The notes beneath the pieces were generated by a model. That model saw nothing but the letters and a program-made list of their open reading frames with translations, was not told where the DNA came from and searched no databases. Positions 44,293-55,112 of a stretch of DNA of 64,000 nucleotides are shown piece by piece. The stretch is from NCBI GenBank assembly GCA_026182355.1, contig JAPFBL010000068.1, positions 6,513,001 through 6,577,000 of the forward strand, read 5' to 3'. The stretch comes from Hermatobates lingyangjiaoensis. Its lineage: Eukaryota > Arthropoda > Insecta > Hemiptera > Hermatobatidae. Made by a program: the position numbers and the translations under genes. Each line of letters begins with the position of its first letter. Positions within the stretch are counted from its first letter, which is position 1.

Positions 44293-44457
44293 GAAGATCA
44301 ACAAGAGCAGCCTACATCGAATGCTTATTATTTACCAAAGCAGAACTCGGTCTATGCGTTCCATCACTTTGGATTGTATTTAATATTTATTACATGTGTT
44401 TTACAACCTCTTTTTAAAATATCTCTATCATCTAAGCAAAAACTTTCAACTTGTTAA
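44293..44457 (+). CDS. Candidate exon, unrecognised
   Basis: Follows a consensus acceptor (TGTCCTCATTTCAG) and reads EDQQEQPTSNAYYLPKQNS, then a Phe/His/Tyr stretch and a hydrophobic segment, ending at TAA (44455-44457). The first 30 residues are coding-like and GC-richer. The hydrophobic part could be a membrane segment or intron read-through. No family is recognised. Confidence 0.27.
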   Translation, partial: EDQQEQPTSNAYYLPKQNSVYAFHHFGLYLIFITCVLQPLFKISLSSKQKLSTC

Positions 44458-44727
44458 TTTAATTCCAAATAAATAAATAACTATTGTGTAACAGTTTTCT
44501 AAACAATGTATTCTAAAAGGTACTTTTTACACCCATTACATCCTGTAAATATTCTATATGAATTAAAAAGTCAGAAACAGAACGATTTTAATTATAACCG
44601 TGTAGATTTTTTTCTAACGGAAAAAATTGATTTTTTTTATATTTGAAAAATTTGTACCTAGCATGCAGTTCTGTTTCAAGACTAACACGAATTTAAAATA
44701 AAATTTTAATTATTATTGTTGTTTTAG

Positions 44728-44799
44728 ATGATAAGATATTCTGACAAAAGTAAAGACACCAAGGAAACCGAAATTGAAAACTCTGGGAACTTTAAGTAG
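44728..44799 (+). CDS. Candidate short terminal exon, unrecognised
   Basis: After a strong acceptor (TATTGTTGTTTTAG) the frame reads MIRYSDKSKDTKETEIENSG then NFK and TAG. A hydrophilic, charged tail, as often seen at protein C-termini. The ATG directly at the junction may be coincidental. It could belong with the 44.29 kb candidate only if that one does not end at its stop. Confidence 0.27.
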   Translation: MIRYSDKSKDTKETEIENSGNFK

Positions 44800-44896
44800 T
44801 GAATTTCTGTTGAGGACTCTATATCGACAACTTGTCTCAATACTTCTATACCTCTATATTTCATAAAAGTTGATGAATGAAACTAAACATCACAGT

Positions 44897-44926
44897 TTAA
44901 CAATATAAGAGTTAATTTTCTTCTAA
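44897..44926. repeat. 30-bp direct repeat, copy 2
   Basis: 29 of 30 positions match 43911-43940. It ends a few bases before the copia relic starts. Confidence 0.85.
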
Positions 44927-44929
44927 ATA

Positions 44930-46114
44930 TTTCTATACATATAAGATTCAAACCGAAACTTCCCCCTCTGAAACTCTGGTCCCGAAATCTCCTCAACTCT
45001 CCTATTCTTTACAATAGTCTTAATATCCCGTTTAATTTGATCATTTTGCTCTGAAGTCTACTAGAGGTTTTCCCCTGCTCTTGAAATAGATTTTCAACGT
45101 CATTGTTTAGAAAGTTTAGTCCATTATCACTTCACATTCGCTTAATCTGCTTCCTAGCCTATCTATAAAACGAGTCTTAATTGTTCAATAAATGCTCCAT
45201 AGTTCTCATAAAGTAAGAGCTTTCATTATTACTTAGTAGTAATAATTATCATTAGATAGAGTTATTAGTACAGTAGGTAAGGTATATTTTATCTTATGAT
45301 TTTACACCTATCGGACTCCATCCATGTAGGTTACTCCATATGAGGTTACCGATTTTTCTAAAGACCCAGTCATTTCCACTGATTACACCAACTTATTGTG
45401 GCTTTCTTGCAAAGTTAACCCTTTAAAGAATACGCTTCTCATGATTTATACCATTTTTTCTAAGATTATGGTCACTAGTTTCACACATAAAGCTTCTTTC
45501 ACATTTTTTTAAGACGACGTTAATTTAATAATCTAAATACAGTTTGATTGATATCAAATTTAATTTTAATTTAGAGATACCTAAAACTTGCAGTAGTTTC
45601 AAATTAACTTCTTCATATATAAGAAGTGCCTTACTCATGAAGATGTGATACCACCACAATTTGCCTTAAAGCTTTTTCTCTCTGGTACAACAATGTCATG
45701 AAATACATGATCAATGACTAATGTCAATAAGTTTTTTCATTGGCAATCGTATGTTGGTAGCCCTACCATCCACAGATCATCCATCAAATCTAAATCTTTT
45801 ACTCCCATATCTCTCTTTGCTGCAAAATTTAAATATTTATTATTGTATTTTAAGGCATCACAGTTTTTACTGTGTGTTTAATTTTTGCAATAAAAGGATT
45901 ATTGCAAAAAAATTAAAAGCATTAAAGTATTTACTTTTATAATTTTTGCAAGATCTACTTATGTGTTTATTCTTTTTGCAATAATAACGTGCAAGGTCTA
46001 ATTTTTTTTTAAGAAACGCTATCTCAACTTTTTTTCCTCTTCCAACGTGTTTTCATTGACGTCTTTTAGGCATCTTTTAAACATTACTTCATCTCTTAAT
46101 ATCTCAAATGTCAT
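44930..46114 (-). pseudogene. Ty1/copia retrotransposon relic (gag end and integrase)
   Basis: Minus-strand pieces appear in copia order, across several frameshifts and stops. First a gag C-terminus with a zinc knuckle (YYCKKNKHISRSC, at about 45945-45992; spacing C-x4-H-x4-C fits CCHC with its first Cys lost). A weak protease-like stretch follows. Then comes the integrase core: SDNGLNFLNNDVENLFQEQG (SDNG with the second catalytic Asp, 45120-45131) and EQNDQIKRDIKTIV (canonical PEQNG-xxER). No LTRs or reverse transcriptase were found. The gag frame opens with an ATG near 46114. It is a dead internal fragment. The plus-strand frame at 45721-45942 is its shadow. Confidence 0.75.
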
Positions 46115-46687
46115 GTTTTTGGTGCTTTGAAGTCATTTGGAAGTGCTCATAATATATATCAGTGCCATTTCGTCTGAGAGTTTACTCCTATATCACTCAA
46201 CTTGCCAATTAAATTGTCTATATATTTCTGAAATTGCATTATATAAAATCTATTTTAATGCTTTAACTTATTTGAAGTAAAATCAATACTATATACACCA
46301 TTCAACTTTTTATAATTTTTTAACAATATTAGAAGTTGTTACATTTCATAATATAATCTGTGTTATAGATTAAAAACCATTATCAAAATTATCCTCATCT
46401 TGAAAAATAACTGTTTTGATTTTAAACCATTTATATTTGATTGTCACTTAAATAATAGCACAATTAAGTTTGACAATTAGTTTTAAAAGCAAATATTTAG
46501 CTCTTTTATAAATAAAGTAAGCAAAACCAAATGCTATATGAAAAAATATCGTAAAATAACAACACCTTTTTACATTCCTTGACAAATTCCCAGTATTATA
46601 TGTACATATATCATCAACTATTGCCGTCAAAATTAATTAATTACAAATATCACACATATAAGGCAAATTTTTTTTTATACGTTTCAG

Positions 46688-46926
46688 CATGCTTTAACTC
46701 TGATATAAAAAGTAAGCTTGCTGTAGTCGTTACTTTACCGATAGCAAACAATTCTGATGTAACAACTATCTGTTCAAATTGGCAATCTTTGGTAGAGTTT
46801 ATTAAAGAAGTTTTAAACCTTATATATGTGTTAATCTATAGAAAACGTCCTGAATCAGTAATGCGTAACTTCCCCTATTGGTTTTGGACTCAATGTTGTT
46901 CAAGTTCACTAACTTTCTCTCTGTGA
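46688..46926 (+). CDS. Candidate exon, unrecognised protein
   Basis: Follows a textbook acceptor (TTTTTTTATACGTTTCAG) and is open in phase 2 for 79 codons to TGA. It contains KLAVVVTLPIANNSDVTTIC, then WQSLVEFIKEVLNLIYVL (amphipathic/hydrophobic) and YRKRPESVMRNFPYWFW. The residue mix with five Cys and four Trp is unlike random AT-rich frames. The upstream part of the longer frame from 46579 is intron. No family is recognised. An internal donor near 46807 (AAGAAG then GTTTTA) is possible. Confidence 0.37.
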
Positions 46927-48815
46927 AGCGCACTTCATAGTTATTACTGTAAGTTAAATCTTAACTTACGATTCTGTTTTGTGTATTTTAATTTGTGTAC
47001 ATTTTAAATATCTATACTATTTAAATATATAATAAACATATATATATATATACTTATAGAATAAATTATTAATGTCACGAATTGACAAAAAGTGTATATT
47101 GTCTAATGCAATTTTAGAAGGCTTTCTATGAATAAATTCCAAGAGAGCGAACAGACAAAAGAAACAATAGAAATGCATGATTCATATGACCATCAATTAT
47201 TTCACCCTATGTTATACGTTATTTTTTTAGCGCATTGAAGGCAAGCGAAAATTGAGTCTTGGATACAATGTTTGTCTTTCGAAAGCATTATTTTCTTTTT
47301 CGTCATGACAATGAGTGCTAAAATATTGACGTCATTTTATATCTGTGAGATCTCCCCTTATAGGATTATATATATTTTTAGAATGAAAAATGTTTGTCAA
47401 TGATTTAGAATCAAATAAAACTTACAAAGCTGACCTTATTGTTTTATATGGAACCGGTTTCATTGGTTTACAATTCAAAAAAAGTCTATGAAAAGCAACA
47501 ATCAACAAACATGCATTTATAAAAAGATGCCGAATTGGAAAATAATACAAGTGTAAATACTGTGGTCAAAAAAATTTGAAGACCTACAGAAATAATTATA
47601 TTAATAGTGAATGAAATGATTATTACAATAGAGGTTTAAAAATAATATCTTTAAGAATGTAACATTAACAAAAATTGTACAGTGTTAACAAGAAAACCGA
47701 GAGAATAATATTACTCTCCGGGAAAGCAGTATTAATCAAACAATATTAAAAAACCCAAGGAGATAATGAAAACCAAAATTTAATTAACTTAGAAAACTTG
47801 AATGAATAATATTTAAATTAGTAATATTACTTTTGTTTAAAGATTTCCAATGTTTATAAATTAGAATAAGCTTCAACCGTTTTAATTGAACCTAAGAACT
47901 GATTGATTACACATAGTTATTAATGCATGTGTTCACTCCCACATATGTTTGTATATATGGGAATGGACCCTCATTTATACATATTTTATTTAATGTCTTG
48001 CTAATACATTTGCTACGTACTCTTTTCAATTTTTCTGCTACTGGTTTTTATATCTCAAAATATAATCAAATCACTCAAAGATTTATTTTGAAGATCCATT
48101 AACAAAGTTCATCTAAACTAAACTATCCACCATTTCAGTCAACGCTGACCATCTGGATGGAGTAATATTTCTTTAACAGTATCATAAAATTATTATAAAT
48201 AAACCAAAACCAATTGGTTTATTGGTTTTAACACAAATTAAAAATTCTTTCATACATCTTGTTCTCCTTAGAGAATTGATTCAGTAACAGAAAGGTTGTG
48301 TTGTTCACTTTTCGACAGACTCATGTTCCTCACGATTGCTATTGGTGATGTACATACTTAATGTATTTCCACACTTTTGTTCATGTAATACATACCATTA
48401 CATCAATTATTGTATCTACCTCAACTGTTCCTTAAACAGTTTCTCTATTACTTTTTTTTTACTACTTTTTAAATTAATTTCTCTATTGAAACTCACCAAG
48501 CGAACAAAAAGTACAATAGTATTAATATCAGTCCTAGTAAATGTTCTCACTAATTAAACATTAAAATTGAATGTCAATTTTATAAAACATCAATAATTTG
48601 TAATTAGAGCTGAACAAACCTGCATCTTATTTTTGAGCATTAAATAATGAAAATCTTGCTATAAATTGGAAATAAGTTAGTATGTTGAGGAATATCACTC
48701 GGTCTTAAATGATTATTTTTAACAGATCAAGTACATCAATATTAGCAATTGTTTATTTGATTTGTACTCAGCATTGACGAAAGTAATAGCACTCATTCCA
48801 GAGTTAGCAACAAAT
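46927..48815. other. No gene seen; AT-rich DNA
   Basis: A short TA run lies at 47039-47052. No supported frames. Confidence 0.5.
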
Positions 48816-48819
48816 AACA

Positions 48820-49095
48820 TGTTACCCACTTTTTTCTGAATTCTTTCGTCTACTATCTCTTGGTCAGCATTTTTAACCCTTTTCTTTATTTTTCACCCTT
48901 TTAAAGACCCCATTACCTCAGCCTTCTTTCATTATCTTACCCTATGTCCTCTTTTACTTCGTTTCACTTTTGACACTAATCAGTCTTTTGTTTCTTCCAT
49001 AGGTCTTTTACTTTTTTTTAAAAATACTTCTTTTACCTTTTTTTTTTTAATGCTATACCACAAACCGCTTTTTTCTTCACCGTTTATGTGTCTTT
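48820..49095. repeat. Long C/T-rich strand-biased block
   Basis: Nearly 280 bp dominated by C and T on the plus strand (for example CCCTTTTAAAGACCCC and CTTTTTTCTTCACCG). A purine-rich counterpart lies at 49660-49800, with partial inverse similarity. It may be a decayed copy of the PLE 3' UTR that lies there. Confidence 0.45.
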
Positions 49096-49261
49096 GACTT
49101 TAAACCAGTTATTTTAATAGAAATATTTTATTTCTGAATCTCTTGCAGTGGTTTTCATATTTGTGTACATAAATATATATGAACAAGAAACATTCCTATA
49201 GGACATCAAACAATCAAGAGAAACAAGCATCAAGAAATAACAACTAATATTACTCTCATAT

Positions 49262-49292
49262 TTTGCTCTGGTCGTTGTGAGGAGAAGAAGAA
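49262..49292 (-). ncRNA. Eroded family F hammerhead-like motif
   Basis: Minus strand CUUCUUCUCCUCACAA, C, GACC, then AAAAUAUG. It aligns with the 49.53 kb copy but the core is damaged. Confidence 0.35.
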
Positions 49293-49372
49293 CTTGCTGA
49301 TCTGGCAAACAGCAACTTAAATAATTACTCTATTATTTTTAATTAGTTTTTGTTTTCCAAGCAAGCAAATTA

Positions 49373-49413
49373 CTTCTTCTTGTGATGGTGGTAGGTTAAA
49401 ATATTGAAGTTAG
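49373..49413 (+). ncRNA. Eroded family F hammerhead-like motif, inverted
   Basis: Plus strand CUUCUUCUUGUGAUG, then GGUAGGUUAAAAUAUUGAAG, continuing with TTAGTTTTGTTG and CAGTGTTC like the 23.3 kb copy. It forms an inverted pair with 49262-49292. Confidence 0.4.
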
Positions 49414-49531
49414 TTTTGTTGTCGTTTCTCAGTGTTCTTATATTTATATAAATATGATAAATGAAAAAAGGTCCCTCAGGACATATTACACTTAAAATAA
49501 ACTATGACGCATAGAAAGGAACATAACAGAG

Positions 49532-49582
49532 ACACACTTTTCAATATTTCCACCGTCATGGTCGTCCTCAGGAGAAGAAGTG
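49532..49582 (-). ncRNA. Hammerhead-like motif, family F, near intact
   Basis: CACUUCUUCUC, intact core CUGAGGA, extra C, stem II with ACC/GGU, GAAA, AUAU palindrome with U17, then GAAAAGUG, whose AAGUG pairs with CACUU. It lies about 295 bp 3' of the endonuclease remnant. Confidence 0.6.
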
Positions 49583-49876
49583 AATTGACGGCTGGGATGA
49601 CAGTCAACTAAGGATATCACTGGGTGAGGGCCAAAACAGTGCAGCGGCGAAGGAGAAAAATAAAAAATGAAACCAAGGAGTTGAGATCAAAGAAAAAAAT
49701 GTTTTTGAAGACAAATAAAGGTGAAGAAAAAGAGTAAAGGAAATATATAAGAAATTGTTAAAAAAGAAAATCTAAAAAACGTTAAAAATATGTGTATAAA
49801 ATAAGAAACTGTGAGATGATAAAAACAGTTAGAAATAACAAATAAATAAATAAACAAAAAATGAATAAATAAACTA

Positions 49877-50345
49877 ACTGTTTGAATTTAAGCCAGGTTT
49901 TGAGCGTGCTCCTAAGAAACAAATGTGGGCTTTCTCAGAAGCTTTTAGAGTAACTTGACTGTTATCACTAGAGACTTGTTTGAAAACTGGGACTGTGAAA
50001 CAATCATTGAAGCTGAGGTGAATGAGCGTGAATGGCAACAGCGAGACTGCTGTGTTTACCAACCGAAAGCCTGTGGTTATTCATCCGAAGGTATCAGCCT
50101 CATAGATGTTAAACCAACTTAAAAAGCATCACATTGGGTACATTTCAAGAGGTTAACACAGCCAGTGGAGATACAGGAGGAGGGACTGTGAATAGGGTAA
50201 GAATTAAGATTAGATGGGCAAGTAAATGAAGAACCAGAATCAACAATGGGACAGGTGGGACATCTCCGACGTCCTCAACGTTGTAGACCACCACAGCTCT
50301 GGGGATTTTGAATATGTTTGCCGGTCGAAAATGATTGAGACAAGA
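49877..50345 (-). pseudogene. PLE endonuclease, CxxC plus GIY-YIG type, broken
   Basis: Minus-strand pieces in order: RRCPTCPIVD (zinc-binding CxxC, about 50248-50268), GSSFTCPS, then GCVNLLKCTQCDAF, a TAA, VGLT (a GIY-YIG motif, about 50104-50163, with its second Tyr codon turned into TAA). After a frame change come RMNNHRLSVGKH and SLAVAIHAHSPQ, and, in a third frame, a C-terminus ending SKPGLNSN (canonical PNGLN). Stops and two frame changes make it dead. This arrangement, Cys cluster then GIY-YIG then RMNNHR, is the common PLE type. The 62-residue frame at 49874-50062 is only its damaged tail. Confidence 0.8.
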
Positions 50346-50425
50346 ATCTTTATTTCACGAAGCTTCGCAAAGCATCCAGACCTTCATCATGGCCAATGAC
50401 ACAATACAAAGATTTGACATCCTTC
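50346..50425 (-). repeat. Unassigned repeat-like segment upstream of the PLE endonuclease
   Basis: Minus strand CATGATGAAGGTCTGGATGC, then TTTGCGAAGCTTCGTGAAAT. It has a hammerhead-like beginning (UGAUGA) but no GAAA in the right place. It may be another element junction. Confidence 0.3.
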
Positions 50426-51366
50426 TAACCATAATAACGACTAAGTTAGCACTTCGGGAATAGTAAGTAATGAAGTAGTTCCAGGAATTGAAAAGGGTAT
50501 CTGCAGTAAGAAAGCTGTATCATTCTTATTTAGAAGTATCAGTTAAAGTATAGAGAGTATAGGTTAATGCATCACTTTATTGAGAGAGCCACAGCTAGAA
50601 ATTATGGATCTCCTGGGAGACGGTATAAAATGTGAATAACAAAATTTCTTAATATTGGAGAGTAAGTAACACAGAAAATACCTAGCATTAGAAAGAATAA
50701 AAAGATCAAGTTCTTTATTAGTAAGTCTTTGATTAGAAGAAAAGTAATTGTGGAAGTGGATTGATGACGGTTAGTATGGAAAGGCTGGGATAGAATGTAT
50801 GCAAAGCTACAACCACTCATCACTAAGCTATCCTATAGCTCGTTGTCGATGTCCTATAGCAGATCAAGGGAAGAACCCAAACCCCCTTTTAAGAACAAAT
50901 GTTGAAAATTTCTCTGAGAGGTATATGGAGATTGAAATGATGTCTTAAAGAAAATGGATAATCAGGCAAGTGATAAGACTTAAAAATTTGAGTATTAAGT
51001 AAAAGAGGACATTACGGTAAAGAAGAAAAAACTGCAACATAATCAGGGGAGAATCAAGTTCTTTGTAAACAGCATTGTTACTCGAAAAAAAAAATAAACT
51101 ATTCCATTTCCGTAAATCTTCTCGTCTTTTTCTCTCTCTCTCTCATAAGAGCTTTGACACGAAATTATGGATATAGCAGTTGGAATATATGGACTAAAAT
51201 TTTTGTTGTATTAACAACTGTCACAAAATGAAATCATCCTTTTGAAATTATAATTAAAAATCACATTGTGACTGTCATAGAATGCTTTATATCTATCATA
51301 TATTATATGGTGATGTAATATCTTTTCAGACAATCAAGTGAAGTAATGATGATAATTATATTACAG
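50426..51366. other. No gene seen; contains presumed intron before the 51.37 kb exon
   Basis: The frame at 50602-50823 (minus) is unsupported. A (CT)n run lies at 51129-51149. A first exon for the signal-peptide gene should lie in or left of this interval. I could not identify it. Confidence 0.45.
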
Positions 51367-51436
51367 GTGTTCATTGTGTTGGTGAGCTGCAGTGTCTTCG
51401 CCTCAGCTGGGCATGGACACAGTCACACAGCAGTCG
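51367..51436 (+). CDS. Exon encoding a secretory signal peptide (His/Gly-rich secreted protein)
   Basis: After acceptor TTATATTACAG the frame reads VFIVLVSCSVFASAGHGHSH, then TAV and a split Gly codon, followed by donor GTGGGT. This is a hydrophobic signal-peptide core, a small-residue cleavage region (ASA) and a mature start rich in Gly and His. Arthropod cuticular and other secreted proteins often have exactly this gene structure: a tiny first exon coding the first residues (here presumably Met-Lys), then an exon like this one. Local GC is well above background. The 5' and 3' partner exons were not found, so the product is a guess. Confidence 0.55.
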
Positions 51437-51965
51437 GTGGGTTGACAAATATATAGATACTTTTTCATATTTTTCAGTTGTATAGACATAATTCACTATG
51501 AATCAAAAATAATAAATAAATAACCAATATATTTCTATGGATTGATTTTAATGCTTCATTGATAGGATGAATCGCTTATAATATTTCAAAATGTAATACT
51601 TAAGTAATGCTCTTCATTAAAAAAACTCTTATTCATTCAATTTTAAACTAAACCATTTAAATTAATTTTTTATTCTTTCTGGCTATCTCTGCTTTATTTG
51701 ACCAGACTTTTAAAAGGAGGTACATTTCTTATTGAATCATTTCTCCATTGCATTCAAATATTTACATTTTAAAATATATAATTCTATTAACTATAATTAA
51801 TAATCAATTAGAAAATTACATTAATAATTAAAAATTATTAATATATATAAACAATAATTAGTGTGTAATATAAATATATATAGATAATTCGTTTTATATT
51901 TGGATAGCTATTCGCAAAATCTGTCACAAATAGCGTCCTAACCCTGAACCTCAACAACAAACCCA

Positions 51966-52099
51966 TTCACACACACATACACACGCACACACACGCACGT
52001 ACACACACACACTCTCACACTCTCTTGCTCTCTTACTCTCTCTCTCTCTCATATATACCACACACACACGCACATACACACACACTCATACACGCACAC
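51966..52099. repeat. Compound CA / CT / CA microsatellite
   Basis: CA repeats with CG interruptions, then CT repeats, a short TA run, then CA again. It lies in the presumed intron after the 51.37 kb exon. Confidence 0.95.
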
Positions 52100-52104
52100 A
52101 ACGT

Positions 52105-53025
52105 CTGTGAGAAAGAGAGAGTTTAGAAATTTTACGATTTTATTTTTGGATACAGTTAAAATGTAAATGACAGTTCGAGTAAATAAGAGTTAAATATGTT
52201 ATAACCTAAAAAATATCATAGATGGTTAACTTGATTTATATCACTATAATTTAATTGGTAAACAGTAGTCAATATTATTTCTAAAACTACATAATTAGAC
52301 AATTAATATAATTGAATTATAATATTGCACGGACTATCAGTTACTAATTATACATAAGTGCTTGATGCCTGTACTACTATTAGGACAGATGCAGTTCATT
52401 ATTCTTTATTGCTTTTTATCTTTAATAATACATTTCCATTCTCCTCCATTGCGTAGTTTTTCATTACTTCAACTTAAGTTATTCTTAATCTTATGATATT
52501 CAAAATATAACTGAAGAAATAAATTCACCGTATTCAAACGAAAGAAATTTTAGTCATATTTACAAGATGGTTTTATTTAGAATAAATTAGGGATATACGC
52601 CTAATTTATTTTAGAAAACTGAAAAGTATCCGAGAATAACGAAAATATATTGAACCAGTGGTTACTACTTTGTATGGTAGAGTATAGTGGAAATTTTTGA
52701 TAATTGTGGCATAGGTGAAAAATTATTATTTACATAAAGTGATATTATTACAATATTAATTTTGAATAATCTAAATTTGAATTTAAAAGTTTTTATATAT
52801 AATTATCTTAATATATCTTAAATCCTATTAATTGCACTGTTCAGAATTTAATTTGTTCTTGAGCCCTGCTTATGAACTGTTTATATGTCAATGCAAAATA
52901 TGTTTTTCACAGTTAATATATGTGAAATGAATCCGTTGCATCCAATTAACTAGAGATACAAAAAGCAAATTCAGAAAGAATACTTTACATGAATAATGTT
53001 TGAAATTAAAAACATTGAGTAAATT
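52105..53025. other. No gene seen; AT-rich DNA
   Basis: Nothing recognisable. Confidence 0.5.
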
Positions 53026-53028
53026 ATT

Positions 53029-53165
53029 TTAGTCGTGAGAATGCGGTCGAGGTTGAGGATACTGCTTTGGAACAATATATCCATGACCCCAGATCTCTGC
53101 TGAGGCAGATAGGAAATCTTTTGCATGGCGTCTCTTAGAGGGACGCATAGCTGACGGGCTCCAAC
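53029..53165 (-). CDS. Candidate terminal exon, Tyr/Pro/His-rich C-terminus
   Basis: A GC-rich island. On the minus strand, after an AG acceptor (GCATCGTGCAG), phase 2 is open for 45 codons: SAMRPSKRRHAKDFLSAS, then AEIW and GHGYIVPKQYPQPRPHSHD to TAA at 53029-53031. The Tyr/Pro/His-rich end resembles secreted structural or peptide-precursor tails, and KRR could be a processing site. The second frame (MQVGARQL from 53171) is also open but less gene-like. It is on the opposite strand to the 51.37 kb signal exon, so it belongs to a different gene. No family is recognised. Confidence 0.4.
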
Positions 53166-53169
53166 CTGC

Positions 53170-54645
53170 ACGATGCAGAATTCTTATCTTTAAAAATCTT
53201 TAAAAATATTCATTTCAATGGAAATGAACTTTAGAAATTAAAAAAATAGATTTCTGGATATAGGATTAATCTGGTCAACCGAATTGGTCAATTTATTCGT
53301 GAACCGAATCCATTTATGTTTCGGATAAATGATATTAGTTTAATTCAGATAAATTAAATTGCATTTATAATTTATGTTAATAATATTTTAAGGTATACAA
53401 AATATAGTCTCAAGTCTCAAACAAGAAGTTTGAAAATTAATTCCACACTTTTATTTGTTTTTTCGTTATATTACATTTATAATAATCTACTACTTCAATT
53501 GAATTACACAGAAATATTTTATTTGTATTTTTGAAGAAAATGCGACGAAGGGTGTGTCAAAAGAGAGAAAAATTACACAATAAATTGAGAAACGAATCAC
53601 ACAAAAAGATTTGTTAGTGAATTCAAATAGTTAATTATGAATACTTTTAAAGATACTTTAGACCACTCTATATCTCTTGTAACACAGAAAACAATACATA
53701 ATATAAAAATTCCTGTATATAATTTATGCAATAATCCTTCTTAGTTGTTGTATAAGAACATCCAGGGAAGTTGAACAATTTTCTCTGTAAGTAAGATAAA
53801 AAATAACAATAAAAAATATTTGACATTTTTGCATAATAATGTAAAAATGAGTTATTGATATATCAAATACGGGAATATTTGATTAAATCGAATGAAAGGG
53901 GTTGATGTTGTATTAAAGCAAATATTCTGGGATTAATATTTCTTTATAGATTGAACAATAAATATTTAACATACGATGTTTCAAACATTTAAAAAAATAT
54001 ATGATTTTAAGATCTTATTCTCCCTTTTTACTTCTATATCTTAAATATAGAGGATTGTTAAATAATATATATTTCTATCATTGCTAAGTTTCAAAACTAT
54101 TCCCTTAATGGCTGAAGTTAATTTCCACAAGACAGCTGCAACAGAACTGTTACACTCTCTGACTAATATCACAAGGTAGGAATAATGCTGCTATATGAAT
54201 CAAACTCCTCACTATGTTATCATTTGAAAAGTTAATTTATACAATTTATAAGCTGTTTTATATTGATGTTTATGAATGGATATACTTATATTAGTCAAAG
54301 CAGTATAATACATGTAATTTAGTCTTACAATATCAATGTTGTTATCAAGTTATATACAATGTTATTGTAGTTTGTAGTATTGTAGTTAAAAAATAAAAGA
54401 TAATCTGGAGATCTCTGCACTGATCTTTGCTATCGCTAAGCATAAAATGAAACTCTCTGACAATAAATTTAATTTTGTATTTTAAGTGAGTGTCAGACGT
54501 AATATCAAACTCCATGACAAAAATGATCGAAAGTTCAATCAATTTAATGAAATATTTATTTGAATGAGATTATATCTATTTTAAGAGCTACAATAAACTT
54601 GAAATTGAACAAAAACTATCCGGCACATTATTATTATTATTAAAT
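53170..54645. other. No gene seen; AT-rich DNA
   Basis: The frame at 54345-54542 (minus) is unsupported. Confidence 0.45.
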
Positions 54646-54648
54646 TCG

Positions 54649-54718
54649 CTAAATAAGTTTCAAGGGACTTTTGTCCTCAGCAATCATATCTCTATCATTC
54701 AGCATCTCTTTCAAGATT
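54649..54718 (-). CDS. Candidate terminal exon, unrecognised
   Basis: Minus strand: acceptor TAATGTTGATTTTAG, then phase 1 reads ILKEMLNDRDMIAEDKSP then LKLI and TAG. Strongly charged, coding-like composition. The next coding-like piece on the same strand lies at 55.1-55.26 kb and could be an upstream exon, or both could be fragments of one decayed transposon protein. Confidence 0.3.
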
Positions 54719-55112
54719 CTAAAATCAACATTAGATATTAAATTAATATAATATAATTTAATTGAAGTTCATAACTCTACTAGTAGAAGTATATTTCTCT
54801 TTCACTAGTTTCACATTTGATTTACCAAAAATACTCAACTTCTAGAAAGCAATTGCCTGGCATTTACATACAATGTGTTCAATAATTTTCGTCACTTCCA
54901 GAAATAATCAGATCATCCATTCTTCGTTTGATGTTAATTGTAACTTTCAAAATTGATAGTTAAGAAACAATGTCCTGTTAAATATTTTGCACATATGTTT
55001 AAATATTTATAATTTGTTAACCTGTGATAAATTAATTAATACTTAATTTATAATTACTTGTTATAATTAATACTTATAATTTATTATTTAATACTTATTA
55101 TTTATTATTAAT

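Larger units (their letters stand above)
49445..50345 (-). mobile_element. Second Penelope-like lineage, 5'-truncated
   Basis: Minus-strand order: CxxC plus GIY-YIG endonuclease (50345-49877), a purine/pyrimidine-biased 3' UTR, a family F hammerhead-like motif (49582-49532), and a tail shared with the 41.1 kb module (GGTCCCTCAGGAC). It ties family F ribozyme-like motifs to a PLE different from family B. The reverse transcriptase is missing. Confidence 0.75.

Noticed and set aside
50346..50425. A further hammerhead motif starting at UGAUGA
   Set aside because: No GAAA and no stem II in the required positions; kept as an unassigned repeat.
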